Shown piece after piece: positions 32,471 to 43,784 of a stretch of DNA of 64,000 nucleotides. How positions within the stretch are numbered: position 1 is the first letter of the stretch; every line of letters starts with the position of its first letter. The DNA is from Anas platyrhynchos (taxonomy: Eukaryota > Chordata > Aves > Anseriformes > Anatidae): the NCBI RefSeq assembly GCF_047663525.1, contig NC_092617.1, forward strand, positions 1,988,501 through 2,052,500. Direction: 5' to 3'. Under the pieces are notes generated by a model that saw only the letters and a list, made by a program, of their open reading frames with translations, was not told the DNA's origin and did no database searches. Both the position numbers and the translations under genes were made by a program.

Positions 32471-33235
32471 GCAGTTGCGCATTATGGGGAATCATACGTC
32501 CTTAGGAACAAAGACTGTCCTGGTAACCTTACAGCTCATTCTCCTTCTTAACAATCGGACAGTTTATGAGCCTGAAATATGGGACCAAGCTGAGGTCAAG
32601 GTGTGGGACTCTGCAACTAAAAATGACAAGGTTGCAGTGGGATTGCTCGGCACCTGGCGAGCAATCTCTGAGGCCTTGAAGAGCCCTGTGGGACCACAGT
32701 CAGAAACGTGTGGTACAGCCATCGAAGGCTTTTGCTGTTCCGCCCCCTGTTGACCTGAACGTGTCTTTTGACCCACGCCTATTGGCCTTGAAAAGGAGAT
32801 GGATATGCTTTTCTTTGATCTGGGAAGAACGGGATACATAAGGCCCAAAGACCAAGTTGCTTGACAAAATGAAGCGAGACATATTGTTCAAAAGGAATGG
32901 AAAATGGACACTGTAAAGTCATGGAACTTAAAGGATTGCTTGTTACCTTTTCTGAATGTGCATATGTATAAGCATAATCGATTTTTGTAAGTTATAGAAA
33001 TTAAAGGATTGTTTGTTACCTTTCCTGATTGTACGTATGTATAGGCATACTTGGGTTATGTATGTAAAAGCCATGTTCTATATGTTTAGAATGTTTGATG
33101 TTCGTGTGTGCATGTTGGTGTAACGTAGACTCCCCTCACACCCAGCGTTGTTTACTTGCCTTTTATACATTTTAGAAATATTTGTTTTATAAATATTACA
33201 AAATTCAAATTTGTTTGAGACTTCATTTACAACAC
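32471..33235 (+). other. Unidentified tail of the LTR-like unit
   Basis: A short plus-strand frame (32475-32753, 92 codons) starts with a hydrophobic stretch VLVTLQLILLL and then loses any pattern. Further on a roughly 65-bp tandem duplicate (about 32922-33050) shares TTAAAGGATTG and TTGTTACCTTT. No coding family can be named. Confidence 0.3.
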
Positions 33236-34025
33236 TCATGAGCCCACGAACCTCAGGCACTCAGAGACAATTGAAGACATCTCTCCAGAAGTCCAAGTCA
33301 GAGGCAAGTTTCCTGCAGTGTCCCCCTGAGGGCCAGCACTCACACAGCCTCCCTTGGAGCTCGTTAGAGCAGAACACCGAAAGCAGTGAGGACAAGGAGA
33401 CAGAGGCACTGTGAAGGTGACACTGATGTGTAGGAAAAGTGGATGTGTTTCACCAAGCACAAGGGTCAGGCCTTGACTCCCTACTCAAGGAAGGGAGATC
33501 TTTCCCTTCACACCTTGCTTAGGGCTCTTCCTGGGACACTGGAAGATGGGGATGTGCATTGCCAAGTTCAGGACAATGGTATGACCCCTGCCTGCTTCAT
33601 GGGCAGGCGAGGAGTTAATTAGGGTCTGTTGCTTTAGTGATTAGCTTTCTCCTCAAAGGCTTTAGTGGCAGAGACAATAGCCATAGCCATGGACACAAAT
33701 ATCTCACAAGGCAGCTCTCTAGGAAGCTGGCCTGGTTCCTGGTGAGCAGGCACCACTGCTCGTATGGCATCCCTCGTGGTGCCCTGGCCCTCCTCCTCCT
33801 GGGCACTGCTCACTCAGCAGGGTCCCAGTCTGCCCTGATGTGTGGGGTTGCTCTTCCTCTGGTGCAGTACTGGGTTCTTCTCCTTTTAAATGTCAAGAGG
33901 TTTCTGTAGGCAAAATCCTGCAGCTTCTTGAGGTTCACCCACACTGATGCTCCATTCTGTCAGCTCTTCATGTCTGCAAGCAGACAGTTCAATGTTCGTG
34001 TGATTGTGCTATCTCTGAGAAGACA
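33236..34025 (-). repeat. U (partial) plus V block
   Basis: The U tail starts abruptly at GAGCCCACGAACCTC, so the GC-rich part is missing and the LTR-like unit abuts it. V is complete. No OR lies in the expected place to the left. Confidence 0.65.
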
Positions 34026-34029
34026 GCAG

Positions 34030-34370
34030 CATGTTGGGGCCTTCTTTCTGTCTGGGTCCTCCTGGGTCTGGAGGCAGAGGGGATCCCCCAGTCAGCATGC
34101 CAAGCAGGTGCCTTCTGCTGGCCTAGCAGGGCCACTGCCAGATGTCAGCCCAAAAGTGCAGCTCCCAGGGAGAAGGCAAGGCTGACCTGCCACCTCCAGA
34201 CACAAGTGACCTCCCAGTCCCTTTCTGTGACACGTTCCTGCTGCTGCCCTATCAAGTGCAGAGACAGAAGTGACCTCACAGTCACTGCCACAGTCACATT
34301 GCTCCTGCTGAGGTAGGAGATGCTGAGGCAGAGCTGAGCTCCTCAGAGCATTCCCACCCATCTCCTCCTT
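34030..34370 (+). repeat. R block, 3' half
   Basis: Second half of R with both 62-bp subrepeats (from about 34196). Confidence 0.7.
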
Positions 34371-34379
34371 GTGGCCCAC

Positions 34380-34740
34380 AAGCTAATCAGATCAGAGCAA
34401 AAGAGTAAAGGTAAGGGAAAGGGGCTATGGGCTGAGTTTTGGCTTGAAGGGATACTTTGCGGTCAGGCATAAGAAGAGTGGATTTCTGTCAGGGTGTGGA
34501 GTAGCATTTAGTTTTACATCTTAATGTCACTGGTTAACATAGGGGAAGGGCTTTACATGACAATTTTTAGTCTCAGTTAGAGCAGAATCAACATTGCCTG
34601 AACATTCTAACCTCACAGAAATCATTAATTTCTGCTGGCCAAGCTCCTCTTTCTTCCCCCAAATCTCACATCTCTCCTGTCCAGGCTTCTCCCCATATCA
34701 ATCATCTTCGTAGGGGCAGCTTTCTGATGGCTTTCATGAT
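34380..34740 (+). repeat. L block, copy
   Basis: Close to 14860-15210. Confidence 0.6.
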
Positions 34741-35770
34741 CTCAGAGTACATGCACAGCAAGTGCCTTCTGCTGCCCTGTCATGGACACCGGCAGATGTG
34801 AGCCTAAAGGCACAGATCCCAGCCAGGAGTCAAGGGTGACCTGTCAGCTACTTCAGAAAGAGCTCAACTCACAGGCCATTTAACAGCCAGTCCCTTCCTG
34901 ATGGACTTAGTGCTTCTGATGCACCACTGAACTTGTAATACCACACCTACATAACACCCCCTTTTTGGGCCAGGACCTGCCCAGGTAGAAATGATCTGGT
35001 TGTGATCCTGCAAGCCCATGGCACACCTGCTGGGCTCCCAGGCTCTCTGACACACAGGAGCCAGTTCCGTGCCAGTCCTGTGTGGTGCTAGGTCAGGAGG
35101 GACCTTGCAGGCAATGTTCCAGCCCCATGCCTGTTGGCAGCCTCTCAGGTCCTTGTGCACAGTGAAGATCACGCTCACATCCAGAAGCCTGAAGCCAGCC
35201 TAGAAGACACCCAGGGGAAGCACCCTCCCAGCCCCAGCCTGAACCCCAACCCCAGCTGGCGGTGCTGCTCTGCAGAGTGAGGGGGCTGTGGTGCCCGGGA
35301 CATGGGGGCACTCTGCAGGGCTGTGCTGGGCAGGCTGGGAGGCAAACCCAGCTCATGGGGTCACTGCCATTGCCCCAGGGCTGCAAGAAATCACTCGCCA
35401 GGCTCCTCTGCTGGGGCTGCTGCTCACACCAGATTGAGCACTTGAGCTCTGGTCAGTCTACCTTGGAGGAGATCCCCCCTTAGGAGGGAAGTGCTGCAGT
35501 GGAGGCCAGCTGTGCCACTGCCGTGCCCACTGCCTGTCCCTGCCTGCAGTCCCAGCACAGCCCCACAGCAGCACTGGCATTAAGCTCCAGGAGCAGCTGG
35601 GCCTGAGCCCACCAGCAGGGCTCAGCAGGACAGGGCGGCAGTGGCAAGAGAGCAGCTCTGCATGCCCCAAGCGCTGGTGCTCCCTGGCCGTGCTGCTGGG
35701 ATGGGACTCTTTTCCTCTGCACTCCTGCACACGGGCACTGCCCCTGCAGAGCCAGGATCAGAGTCAGAGG
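34740..35770 (-). repeat. G block, copy 2
   Basis: Near-identical partner of 15600-16690, differing by small indels. R, L and G follow each other in both places, so the duplication covers 14370-16690 and 34030-35770. Confidence 0.7.
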
Positions 35771-35984
35771 AAGGCTTCTCTCTGTAGATGTCAGAGACTG
35801 ATTTTTTAAAGTGTGATTTATGCTGTTGGACTGTGGTTTTCAAGCATGTTGTGCTTTATCCTGGCACCACATAGCTCATCCTCACCCCCAAAATGCTCAT
35901 GTGTTGAGATAAGGATGGCTTGATAGCAAAGGAAAGGAAGAGATGTTGCTGCTGCTGCTGCTGATGATGATGATGATAATGTAG
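35771..35984. other. Spacer with CTG and ATG triplet runs
   Basis: 35757-35880 pairs with 24411-24540 in reverse. A GCT run followed by a GAT run spans 35946-35979. Confidence 0.6.
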
Positions 35985-36108
35985 TTTAATAAATCAAGCG
36001 ATGCACAGTGCAATTGCTCACCACACACTGACCGATACCCAGCCCGTTCCCAAGTAGGGGTCCCCCTGAACCTGGCCAGACTGCCTCAGGATCTCCTGTG
36101 TAGGTCCT
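35985..36108. repeat. LTR scrap (avian ERV type)
   Basis: AATAAATCAAGCGATGCACA followed by GCTCACCACACACTGACCGA. I recognise this as the conserved part of a common avian retroviral LTR. Same family as 24245-24410, cut short by the next LTR. Confidence 0.5.
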
Positions 36109-36630
36109 TGTGGTGGTTTTACTCAGGTGGGCAGCCGAGCTCCACCACAACCGCTCTCTCACTCCCCCTCTCCTCAAAAGGAAGGGGGAGAAAATATGTG
36201 AAAAGGGCTCAAGGATTGAGATAAGGACAAGAAAATCATGCAATAATTATTGTAACGGGCAAACCAGACTCAGCATAAGAAGACAGATAGTAAGATTTAT
36301 TGCTCATTACTAACAAGCTAGAGAAGTGAGAAACAAAGGAAAGAAACCAAAAGCACCTTCCCCCCCCATCCACCCTCTTCCACCTCCTCCCCCCGAGCGA
36401 CGCAGGAGAACGGGGGAATGGGGGTTATGGTCAGTCTACAGCACTTCTTCTCTGCCGCTCCTTCTCGGTCACTCTTGTCCCCTGTGCTGTGGGGTCCCAC
36501 CCACGGGATACAGTCCTTGATGAACTGATCCGGCGTGGGCTTCCCACAGGCAGCAGCTCTTCCAGAACTGCTCCAGATATGGGTCCGTACCACGGGGTCC
36601 ATCCCTCAGGAGAAAACTGCTCCAGTGGAC
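36109..36630 (-). repeat. ERV LTR, truncated copy
   Basis: Starts TGTGGTGGTTTTACTC and matches 62505-63015 at high identity, then stops at GAAAACTGCTCCAG, so about half of the LTR is missing. The minus strand carries AATAAA (36296-36301), so the element is read right to left. Just beyond lie two copies of TGGACTGAGCGGCC (36626-36639 and 36642-36655). Confidence 0.75.
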
Positions 36631-36699
36631 TGAGCGGCCAATGGACTGAGCGGCCTGGGGTTGGTTGCCGTGCTGTTCCTGAACCAGGTCGCCACTGCC

Positions 36700-37420
36700 C
36701 CCTGAAGGCAACAGAGTAAACAAATTTTTAATGGGAAGGTTTGGTGTTCTTCTATGTTTAGGGTATGGGCAGGCTCTGTGGTTTAGTTCATTTTTACATC
36801 TGCCTATATGCCGAGGTTTAAATAGAGCATTTTAATACTAATGTTAAGGGAAGGGATTAGGGTGAGCAAGAGAGTAAAGGTAAGGGAAAGGGGCTATAGG
36901 CTGAGCTTTGCTTCAAGGGATACTTTGTGTTCAAGCTTTAGGGAAATGGATTCCTGTCAGAGTGTTGGAACAGCATTTAGATTTAAGGATTAAAACTACT
37001 GGTTAAAATAGTGTAAGGGCCATACATGACTGTACAAGTCAGTGTTGCTGCATAATCTACATTACATGATTCCTCTTACCTCTACAAAATCATTAATTTC
37101 TGCTGGCAATGATCCTCTTGCCACCCAAAAATCTCACATCTCTCGTGTCCAGGTTGCTCCTGACCTCCCCATATCTTATTGGGATCAGCTTTCTGATGAC
37201 ATCTATGACATAGGCAGTATATGTCTCACCTCTATGGGCTATTCTGTTCTTCAGAGAGAAGTGGCATTGTAGTCAGGAGAGAAAAGGGCCTAAAGGAGCA
37301 TCCTGCCCAGTATGCCCATCAGCTCTGCCTCTCTACAAAATTGCGCATCCTACCTACTAGTTTTGTTTCCAGAATAGCTTCCATGGATCTTGAGTTCTTT
37401 TTCCAGGCCCTCACAAATGC
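36700..37420 (+). repeat. L block, copy
   Basis: Closest relative of 9780-10480; the following CR1 fragment is also shared, so the duplication spans L plus CR1. Confidence 0.65.
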
Positions 37421-37519
37421 TTCATTTTTGGGTGTGTAGAGATGGGATAAGGAAAGCAATGCGCGGATAGACCTGAGCTTAGCAAGGGATGCAAAGAATA
37501 ACAGGAAGAGATTCTAGAG

Positions 37520-38755
37520 ATACATAGCTCCGAAAAGAAAGGCCAAGGAGAGTGTACCCCCTCTGATGGATAAGAAGGGTAAACTGGTAATGACAGGCAT
37601 GGAGAAGCCTGAGGGCCTCAACAACATCTTTGCCTCAGTCTTCCCTGTCAGTCAGGCTTCCCAAGTCTTTCATTTCCCTGAACCCATGGATGGAGGCTGG
37701 GAGGCAAAGTCCCACCTGTTCTTAGTGAAAAGCAGGTTTGAGACCACCCGAAGAAACTAAACAAGTACAAGTCTATGGGGCTTGATGAGTTGCATCCCAG
37801 GGTCCTGAGGGAACTGGCTGATGTAGTTGTCAAGCCTCTCTCCATCATATCTGAAAAGGCCTGGCGGTTGGGTGAAGTCCCTGGTGACCTGAAAAAGGAA
37901 AACATCACTCCCATTTTTTAAAAAAGGATAGAAAGGAGGACCCAGGGAACTACCGAATGGTGATCCTCAACCCTGTGCCTGATAAGATCATGGAAAAAAT
38001 CCTCCTGGAATCGATGTCAAGGCCCATGCAAGACAAAGAGGTGATCTCAGACAGCCAGCATGGCTTCTCCAAGGAGTAAATCTGGTAGCTTTCTACAATG
38101 GAGTGACTATATCAGACAAAAATGGAAGACAGACCACCTACTTGGATTTCTGTAAGACCTTTGACACTATCCCACATGGCATCCTGATCTCCAAATTGGA
38201 GAGATACGCATTTGATGGCTGCACCATTCAGTGGATAAGGAGTTGGCCTGAAGGTCACACTGAGAGAGAGGTGGTCACTGGATCTATGTCCAAGTGGAGG
38301 CTGGTGATGAGTGGTGTACCTCAGGGGTCTGTCCTGGGACAGGTATTGTTTAATGTCTTTATCAATGACATAGACAGTCGGGTCAAGTACACCCTCAGCA
38401 AGTGTGCAGATGACACCAAGGTGAGTGGTGTAGTTGATGCAACAGAGGAAGGGATGCCATCCAAATGGTTCTGGGAAAGCTTGAAATTTGGCCCCATGTG
38501 AACCTAAGCAGGTTCAATAAGTCCAAGTGCAAAGTGCTGCACCTGGGCCGGGGAAATCCCATACAGGAGGATAGGCTGGGAGAAGAACTGATTGACAGTT
38601 GCCCTGCAGAGAAGGACTTGGGGGTTCTGCTGAATGAAAAGGTCGACATGAGCCAGCAGTGTGCCCTTGTGGCCCAGAAGGCCAGCTGTATCCTGGGCTG
38701 CATCAGCAGAGGAGTGGCCAGCAGTTCCAGGCCAGTCAAAGCCCAGTAAAATAGG
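37520..38755 (+). repeat. CR1 LINE, older copy
   Basis: ORF2 in pieces: [20 protein letters not shown], then [39 protein letters not shown], and CADDTKVSG in which both catalytic Asp remain. After a frameshift come [20 protein letters not shown] and [18 protein letters not shown]. The 3' UTR end is missing. Many frame breaks; inactive. Confidence 0.9.
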
Positions 38756-38779
38756 GTTCCCGTTCACGCAGCAGTTCCT

Positions 38780-39215
38780 TGGGTATACTCCTACCACTAG
38801 CTTTGGAAGAGCTGTGCAATGAAAGAGATGCCACTGTACAGACAATAAGATTGTCAGCAAGATACAAGAGACCTCAGGACTTAGTTGAATGTGAAAGCAC
38901 AAGAGAACAATGAGGAAGCCAAAGGGAGCAGCAGGGAAAAGGCCACGTCCTGATGCTGGCCATGGCCATGGCTCCAGGGAAGCAGCAGCCCCGACCCGAA
39001 GGCAGCAGAGAGGCAGAGCCCAGCGGGCAGTGAGGGGCAGCCCCGAGGGCCACCGGGGCTGCTCCTGCATGTGGCAGCTGGGCTCTTGGCCCCGAGCCCC
39101 TCCTGTGTGCTGGGGCTGCTCCCCCAGCTCCAGAGGAGATGGGAGGAGAGGGATACTGAGACCAACGAATTACCGCTGAATTCTTTATTGTCTTTATCTA
39201 CCTAGGAAACCTGGA
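38780..39215 (-). repeat. M module, copy 4 (full)
   Basis: Downstream module of the OR at 39493, with the 94-codon frame in OR sense (38881-39165). Confidence 0.65.
39184..39189 (-). promoter_or_regulatory. Poly(A) signal AATAAA for the OR at 39493
   Basis: About 305 nt after the stop, in the conserved GACAATAAAGA context. Confidence 0.6.
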
Positions 39216-39492
39216 TCTGTGTGTACATTAGATGATATGGAAAAAACTAACACAAAATGTAACATTCAGAATGCTGAGAACTACGTTATTAAAAACAAAT
39301 AAAATATTGTTAAAATATTAAGAGAGAAAAGTAATTTTAAAAATGTTCTCTCATTTTCCCAAATATCCTTTGATTTCTGATAGGATTATTATTAATGACA
39401 ATGTCATGATAACACTTGTAATGATAAAAATGATACAACATAATGTGAGTCAAAATATTTGCATATTATTAAGAATAAATCTTCTGAACACA

Positions 39493-40428
39493 TCATGGAT
39501 GCTTAAAAAGAATGTATGGAAAGAGTTTCCTCACTGCATTCTTGAGCTCCTGGTTCCTCATGCTGTAGATGAGGGGGTTCACTGCTGGAGGCAACACCGA
39601 GTAGAGAAGTGTGACCACCAGGTCCAGGGACGGCGAGGAAATGGAGGGGGGTTTCAGGTAGGCAAACACGGCAGTACTGACAAAGAGAGAGACCACAGCC
39701 AGGTGAGGGAGGCACGTGGAAAAGGCTTTGTGCCGGCCCTGACAAGAGGGCATACTCAGCACTGCCCTGAAGATCTGCACATAGGACACCACAATGAAAA
39801 CAAAACAACCACAGCCTAAAGAAACAGTAAACACAAGTGGCCCAACTTCCTTGAGGTAGGCATCTGAGCAGGAGAGCTTGAGGATCTGGGGGATTTCACA
39901 GAAGAACTGGTCCACAGCATTGCCTCGGCAGTGGGGAAGGGAAAATGTGTTGGCCGTGTGCAGGACAGCAGTGAGAATGCCACTGCCCCAGGCAGCTGCT
40001 GCCATCTGGGCACAAGCTCTGCTGCCCAGGAGGCTCCCGTAGTGCAGGGGCTTGCAGATGGCAACGTAGCGGTCGTAGGCCATGATAGTGAGAAGGGAAT
40101 ACTCTGCTACAACCAAGAAGACAAAAAAGAAGACCTGAGCAACACATCCTTGATAGGAGATGGCCCTGGTGTCCCAGAGGGCATTGGCCATGGCTTTGGG
40201 CAGAGTGGTGGAGATGCAGCCCAGGTCGAGGAGGGCGAGGTTGAGCAGGAAGAAGTACATGGGGGTGTGGAGGTGGTGGTGGCAGGCTACGGCGCTGAGG
40301 ATGAGGCCGTTGCCCAGGAGGGCAGCCAGGTAGATGCCCAGGAAGAGCGCGAAGTGCAGGAGCTGCAGCTCGCGTGTGTCTGTGAATGCCAGCAGGAGGA
40401 ACTCAGTGACTGAACTGATGTTGGGCAT
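39493..40428 (-). CDS. Olfactory receptor, OR14-like (intact, 311 aa)
   Basis: Odorant receptor with sequon NIS at 3-5, Asn40, LHTPMYFFLLNLALLD at 53-68, Cys95, MAYDRYVAIC at 116-125, Cys167, 177 and 187, KAFSTCLPHL at 234-243, and NPLIY at 284-288. The ATG lies 15 nt after the acceptor (TCATTTCACAG, exon start 40443), 8 nt closer than in most paralogs. The leader still shares ATGTCAGAAA with that of the OR at 25381, so these two are probably sisters at the 5' end. Its 3' UTR is shared with the OR at 17691 (TAACATTCAGAATGCTAAGA-like), pointing to a mixed history. Intact. Confidence 0.96.
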   Translation of the reverse strand: MPNISSVTEFLLLAFTDTRELQLLHFALFLGIYLAALLGNGLILSAVACHHHLHTPMYFFLLNLALLDLGCISTTLPKAMANALWDTRAISYQGCVAQVFFFVFLVVAEYSLLTIMAYDRYVAICKPLHYGSLLGSRACAQMAAAAWGSGILTAVLHTANTFSLPHCRGNAVDQFFCEIPQILKLSCSDAYLKEVGPLVFTVSLGCGCFVFIVVSYVQIFRAVLSMPSCQGRHKAFSTCLPHLAVVSLFVSTAVFAYLKPPSISSPSLDLVVTLLYSVLPPAVNPLIYSMRNQELKNAVRKLFPYILFKHP

Positions 40429-40965
40429 TTTCTGACATAGAACCTGTGAAATGAGTAAAAAATATACATGTATAGACTGTTATGAGTAATGTTTCTGACA
40501 AAAATTCCCAGTGAAAGCCTTACATTCCCTGTTTCCAAGAGGATCTTTGTCTATCTCCCTGTCTGGAGCCCTCATTTGTGCCTGCTGAGTGTCCTGTACA
40601 CAGCAGCCACCTCTGCCCATCAGCCCCCAAGCTGGACACCTCTGCTCCACTGTAGTGGTAAATCTTGTTGCTTTTGGCAGAAACCTCAGCCAGAGTTCAT
40701 ATTGAGGAGGGCTCCTCTGTCCATCCCGTGGGGCCCAGCTGCTGGCTTCTTGCAACACTCAGCTGGGGGATGGATGTATTCAGAGTTTGTGCTAAAAAAA
40801 CACATCCCCCTGCCTGCAGGTCCTAAAGAACAGCACAGAAAAGACCTGGTGCAGTGTGTAAGCAGAGAGAATAGAAGGGATATTCTCACGTTCATCACTA
40901 ACCTGTTTGTGTCTCAGTTCAATGCAATAGGAAGTTCAGTCACCAGTGCAAATCCAACTACCCCA
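40429..40965 (-). other. Presumed 5' intron of the OR at 39493
   Basis: Starts with the acceptor at 40444-40445. 40480-40965 is the inverted partner of 21371-21850. Confidence 0.5.
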
Positions 40966-41330
40966 TTAACACAGAGCCTGCGCCACAATCAGAGCAGGAA
41001 GAGTCAGGCAGAGAGTGCAGAAAGTGCCTTCCCTTTGCAGGCAGCCCCTGCCCTGCCCTTCCCCTGTCCAAGCACCTGGGCTCCCTGGGCAGGCTGAGTG
41101 TTGAGCCTGGTAAGCAGCAGAGGCCCTGCCCTGGCACACAGACCCTGGGGCACAGCAGGGACCCTGCTCTGCACCACAGCCCTGGGCAGCTCTGCCTGCA
41201 CCCCCAGCTTTTCCTTCCTCCAGGAACTGCAGCTGCATTGCCCTCCAGCCAGAGACTGCTGGGTTCAGGGCTGGGAAGTGTTCTTCCCCAGTGAGCTCTG
41301 TGCATCCTGCCACTTCTCCCTGCCTTTAAG
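40966..41330 (-). repeat. GC-rich upstream segment
   Basis: In reverse matches 53060-53480 upstream of the OR at 53999: CAGAGCAGGGTCCCTGCTGT is shared. Candidate promoter or leader region by position. Confidence 0.5.
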
Positions 41331-42300
41331 CACTCTGTCTCTGCACGCACTGCCCCCAGCCCTGCTGCACTGTGCAGAGGAGCTGCTCCTGGGCACAGCT
41401 GTCTCTCTGCACCACGGCCCTCTTGCCACGGGCTCACTCTGTCCCACGAGCATGGCCCAGCTCAGCAGCACAGCACCAGCCCAAGGCACTGCGATCACCC
41501 CTCTGGGGGCTTGGCTGATGAGCCCATGAACCTCAGGCACTCCGAGACAATTGAAGACATCTCTCCAGAAGTGCAAGTCAGAGGCAAGATTCCTGCAGTG
41601 TCCCCCTGAGGGCCAGCACTGACACAGCCTCCCTTGGAGCTCGTTAGAGCAGAACCCTGGAGGCAGTGAGGACAAGGAGACAAAGGCAATGTGAAGGTGA
41701 CACTGATGTGTAGGAAAACTGGATGTGTGTCACCAAGCACAAGGGCCAGGACTTGACTCCCAACTCAAGGAAGGGAGATCTCTCTCTTCAAAGGTTGCTC
41801 AGGGCTCTTTGTGGGGCAGTAGGAGATGGGGATGTGCATGGCCAAGTGTAGAAGAATGGTACGAACCCCTGCCTGTTTCATGGGTGGGTGAGGAGTTAAT
41901 TAGGCTCCGTTGCTTTAGTGATTAGCAGTCTCCTTATAAGGCTCAGTGGCAGTGACAACAGCCATAGCCATGAAAACAAATATAAGGTAGCTCTGCAGGA
42001 AGCTGGCCTGGTTCCTGGTGAGCTGGCACCACTGCTCGTATGGCATCCCTCATGGTGCCTAGGCCCTCCTCCTTCTGGCCACTGCTCACTCAGCAGGGTC
42101 CCAGTCTCCCCCATGTGTGAGGTTCCTCTTCCTCTGGTGCAGGAGTAAACTCTTCTCCTTGTAAATGTCAAGAGGTTTTTCTAGGCAAAATCCTGCAGTT
42201 TCTTGAGGTTCGCCCACACTGATGCTCCATTCTCTAAGCTGTTCATGTCTGCAGGAAGACGATTCATCTTTTGTGTGATTGTGCTCTCTCTGGCAAGATA
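41330..42300 (-). repeat. U plus V block, copy 6
   Basis: Upstream of the OR at 39493 by 0.9 kb. U core and V as in 7330-8600. Confidence 0.65.
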
Positions 42301-42680
42301 GCAGCATCAGGACTTGCCAGAATGTTTGGATAACACAGGAGTAAACAGTTGAATGGAACTGCAGCAGAGTCATTGAAGGGTAGGGGATGGTAGGCTGCCA
42401 GGTTCCACCTCTTCTGTGCTTCCTTCTCATGCAAGCTGTCAGTTTGTCTGGAGCTGTGTCCTAAATGTTATGGGGCAGTGCAGCTCAAAATTAGAAGGAC
42501 CAAAGCCCAGCTGGAGCTCCATCTGTATATTAATATCAAAAACAATAAAAACTGCTTACATAAATACTTTAAATAAAGGAGGATTAAGGAGAGTCATCAT
42601 CATTTATTGGATGTGGGGGAAATCTGGTGATGATCTAGAGATAAGGTAAAGGCTGAGGTACTTAATTTTGTCTTTGTCCT
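42300..42680 (+). repeat. Ancient CR1 ORF2 fragment, probable
   Basis: The plus strand shows AKAQLELHL followed by NIKNNK, then decay. Same fragment and flank as 8760-9095, again running directly into R. Confidence 0.55.
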
Positions 42681-43250
42681 AGTCTGTAGCAGGAAGACCA
42701 GCTCTTCCCCTGGACATTTCTTCCTCCTCATGGCCAGTGCCAACCTTCCAAGGTTCTCTTTGTGCATTTTTTTCTCTCCTGCTCTTTCCTACTACCAAAG
42801 AACGCTCCATCAGGGTGGAAACCACTTTTAAAGTAGGCATCCCAACCCATCAGGCTCCTTGAGGCCTCTCAGCCAACCACACACAAGTCACCTCAGCAGC
42901 AGCTTCCAAGTCTTGTGCCTGCTGCTGCCCACTCATGGACTCAAGCAGAAGGGACAGGACAACCCATATGGGGCCTTCTTTCTGCCTGGGTCCTCCTGGG
43001 TCTGGAGGCAGAGGGGATCCCCCAGTCAGCATGCCAAGCAGGTGCCTTCTGCTGGCCTAGCAGGGCCACTGCCAGATGTCTGCCCAAAAGTCCACATCCC
43101 AGGTCTATGTCAAGGCTGACCTGCCACCTCCAGACACAAGTGACCTCACAGTTCCTTTCTGTAACACGTTCCTGCTGCTGTCCTATCAAGTGCAGATGCA
43201 GAAGTGACCTCACAGTGCCTGCCACAGTCACATTCCTCCTGCTGGGGCAA
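42680..43250 (+). repeat. R block, copy 6
   Basis: Near-complete but missing about 55 bp around the TGCTGCTGGCC part. Both terminal subrepeats are present. Confidence 0.7.
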
Positions 43251-43259
43251 GCTTTGCGA

Positions 43260-43784
43260 TTTACGATTTTGTTAAGGTCTGCCTAGAAGTCCAGGGTTAA
43301 AGAGAGCCTTTTAATGCTAGTGTTAAGGTCAGGGATCAGGGTGAGCAATAGAGAAACGTTAAGAGAAAGAGGCTATTGGCTGAGTTTTGACTTCAAGGGA
43401 ATCTTTGAGTTCAGACATTGGAGTAGTGGATTCCCGTCAGGGTGTGGAGCAGCATTTAGATTTGTGACTTAAGGTTACTGATTGAAAGTGGGGAAGGGCT
43501 GCATGTGATTGTTTTAGGTCATGGTTACAGCAGCATCAGCATAACCTGAACCAACTTACCTCTACAAAATCCTTAATTTCTGCTGGCCAAGCCCCTATTC
43601 CCTCCCCCAGATCTCACATCTCTCCCGTCCAGCCTTCTCCTGACCTCCCCATATCAGACATCTCACTGGGATCAGCTTTCTGATGGCTTTCATGGTCTCA
43701 GATTATCCATCACACCTCTGTTGGCTGCTCTATTTCAGAGAAAAGCACTACTTAATATACGATGGTAAAGGATAAAAAAGTCCA
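43260..43784 (+). repeat. L block, copy
   Basis: Precedes H as its inverted relative does at 28491-28985. Confidence 0.6.

Noticed and set aside
39931-40413. Long open frames antisense to the OR genes (also 6860-7123, 18348-18668, 25351-25659, 47078-47431), rich in Glu, Gly and Val
   Set aside because: They are exact shadows of the conserved OR codons and recur wherever the OR does; no independent start, signal or family.
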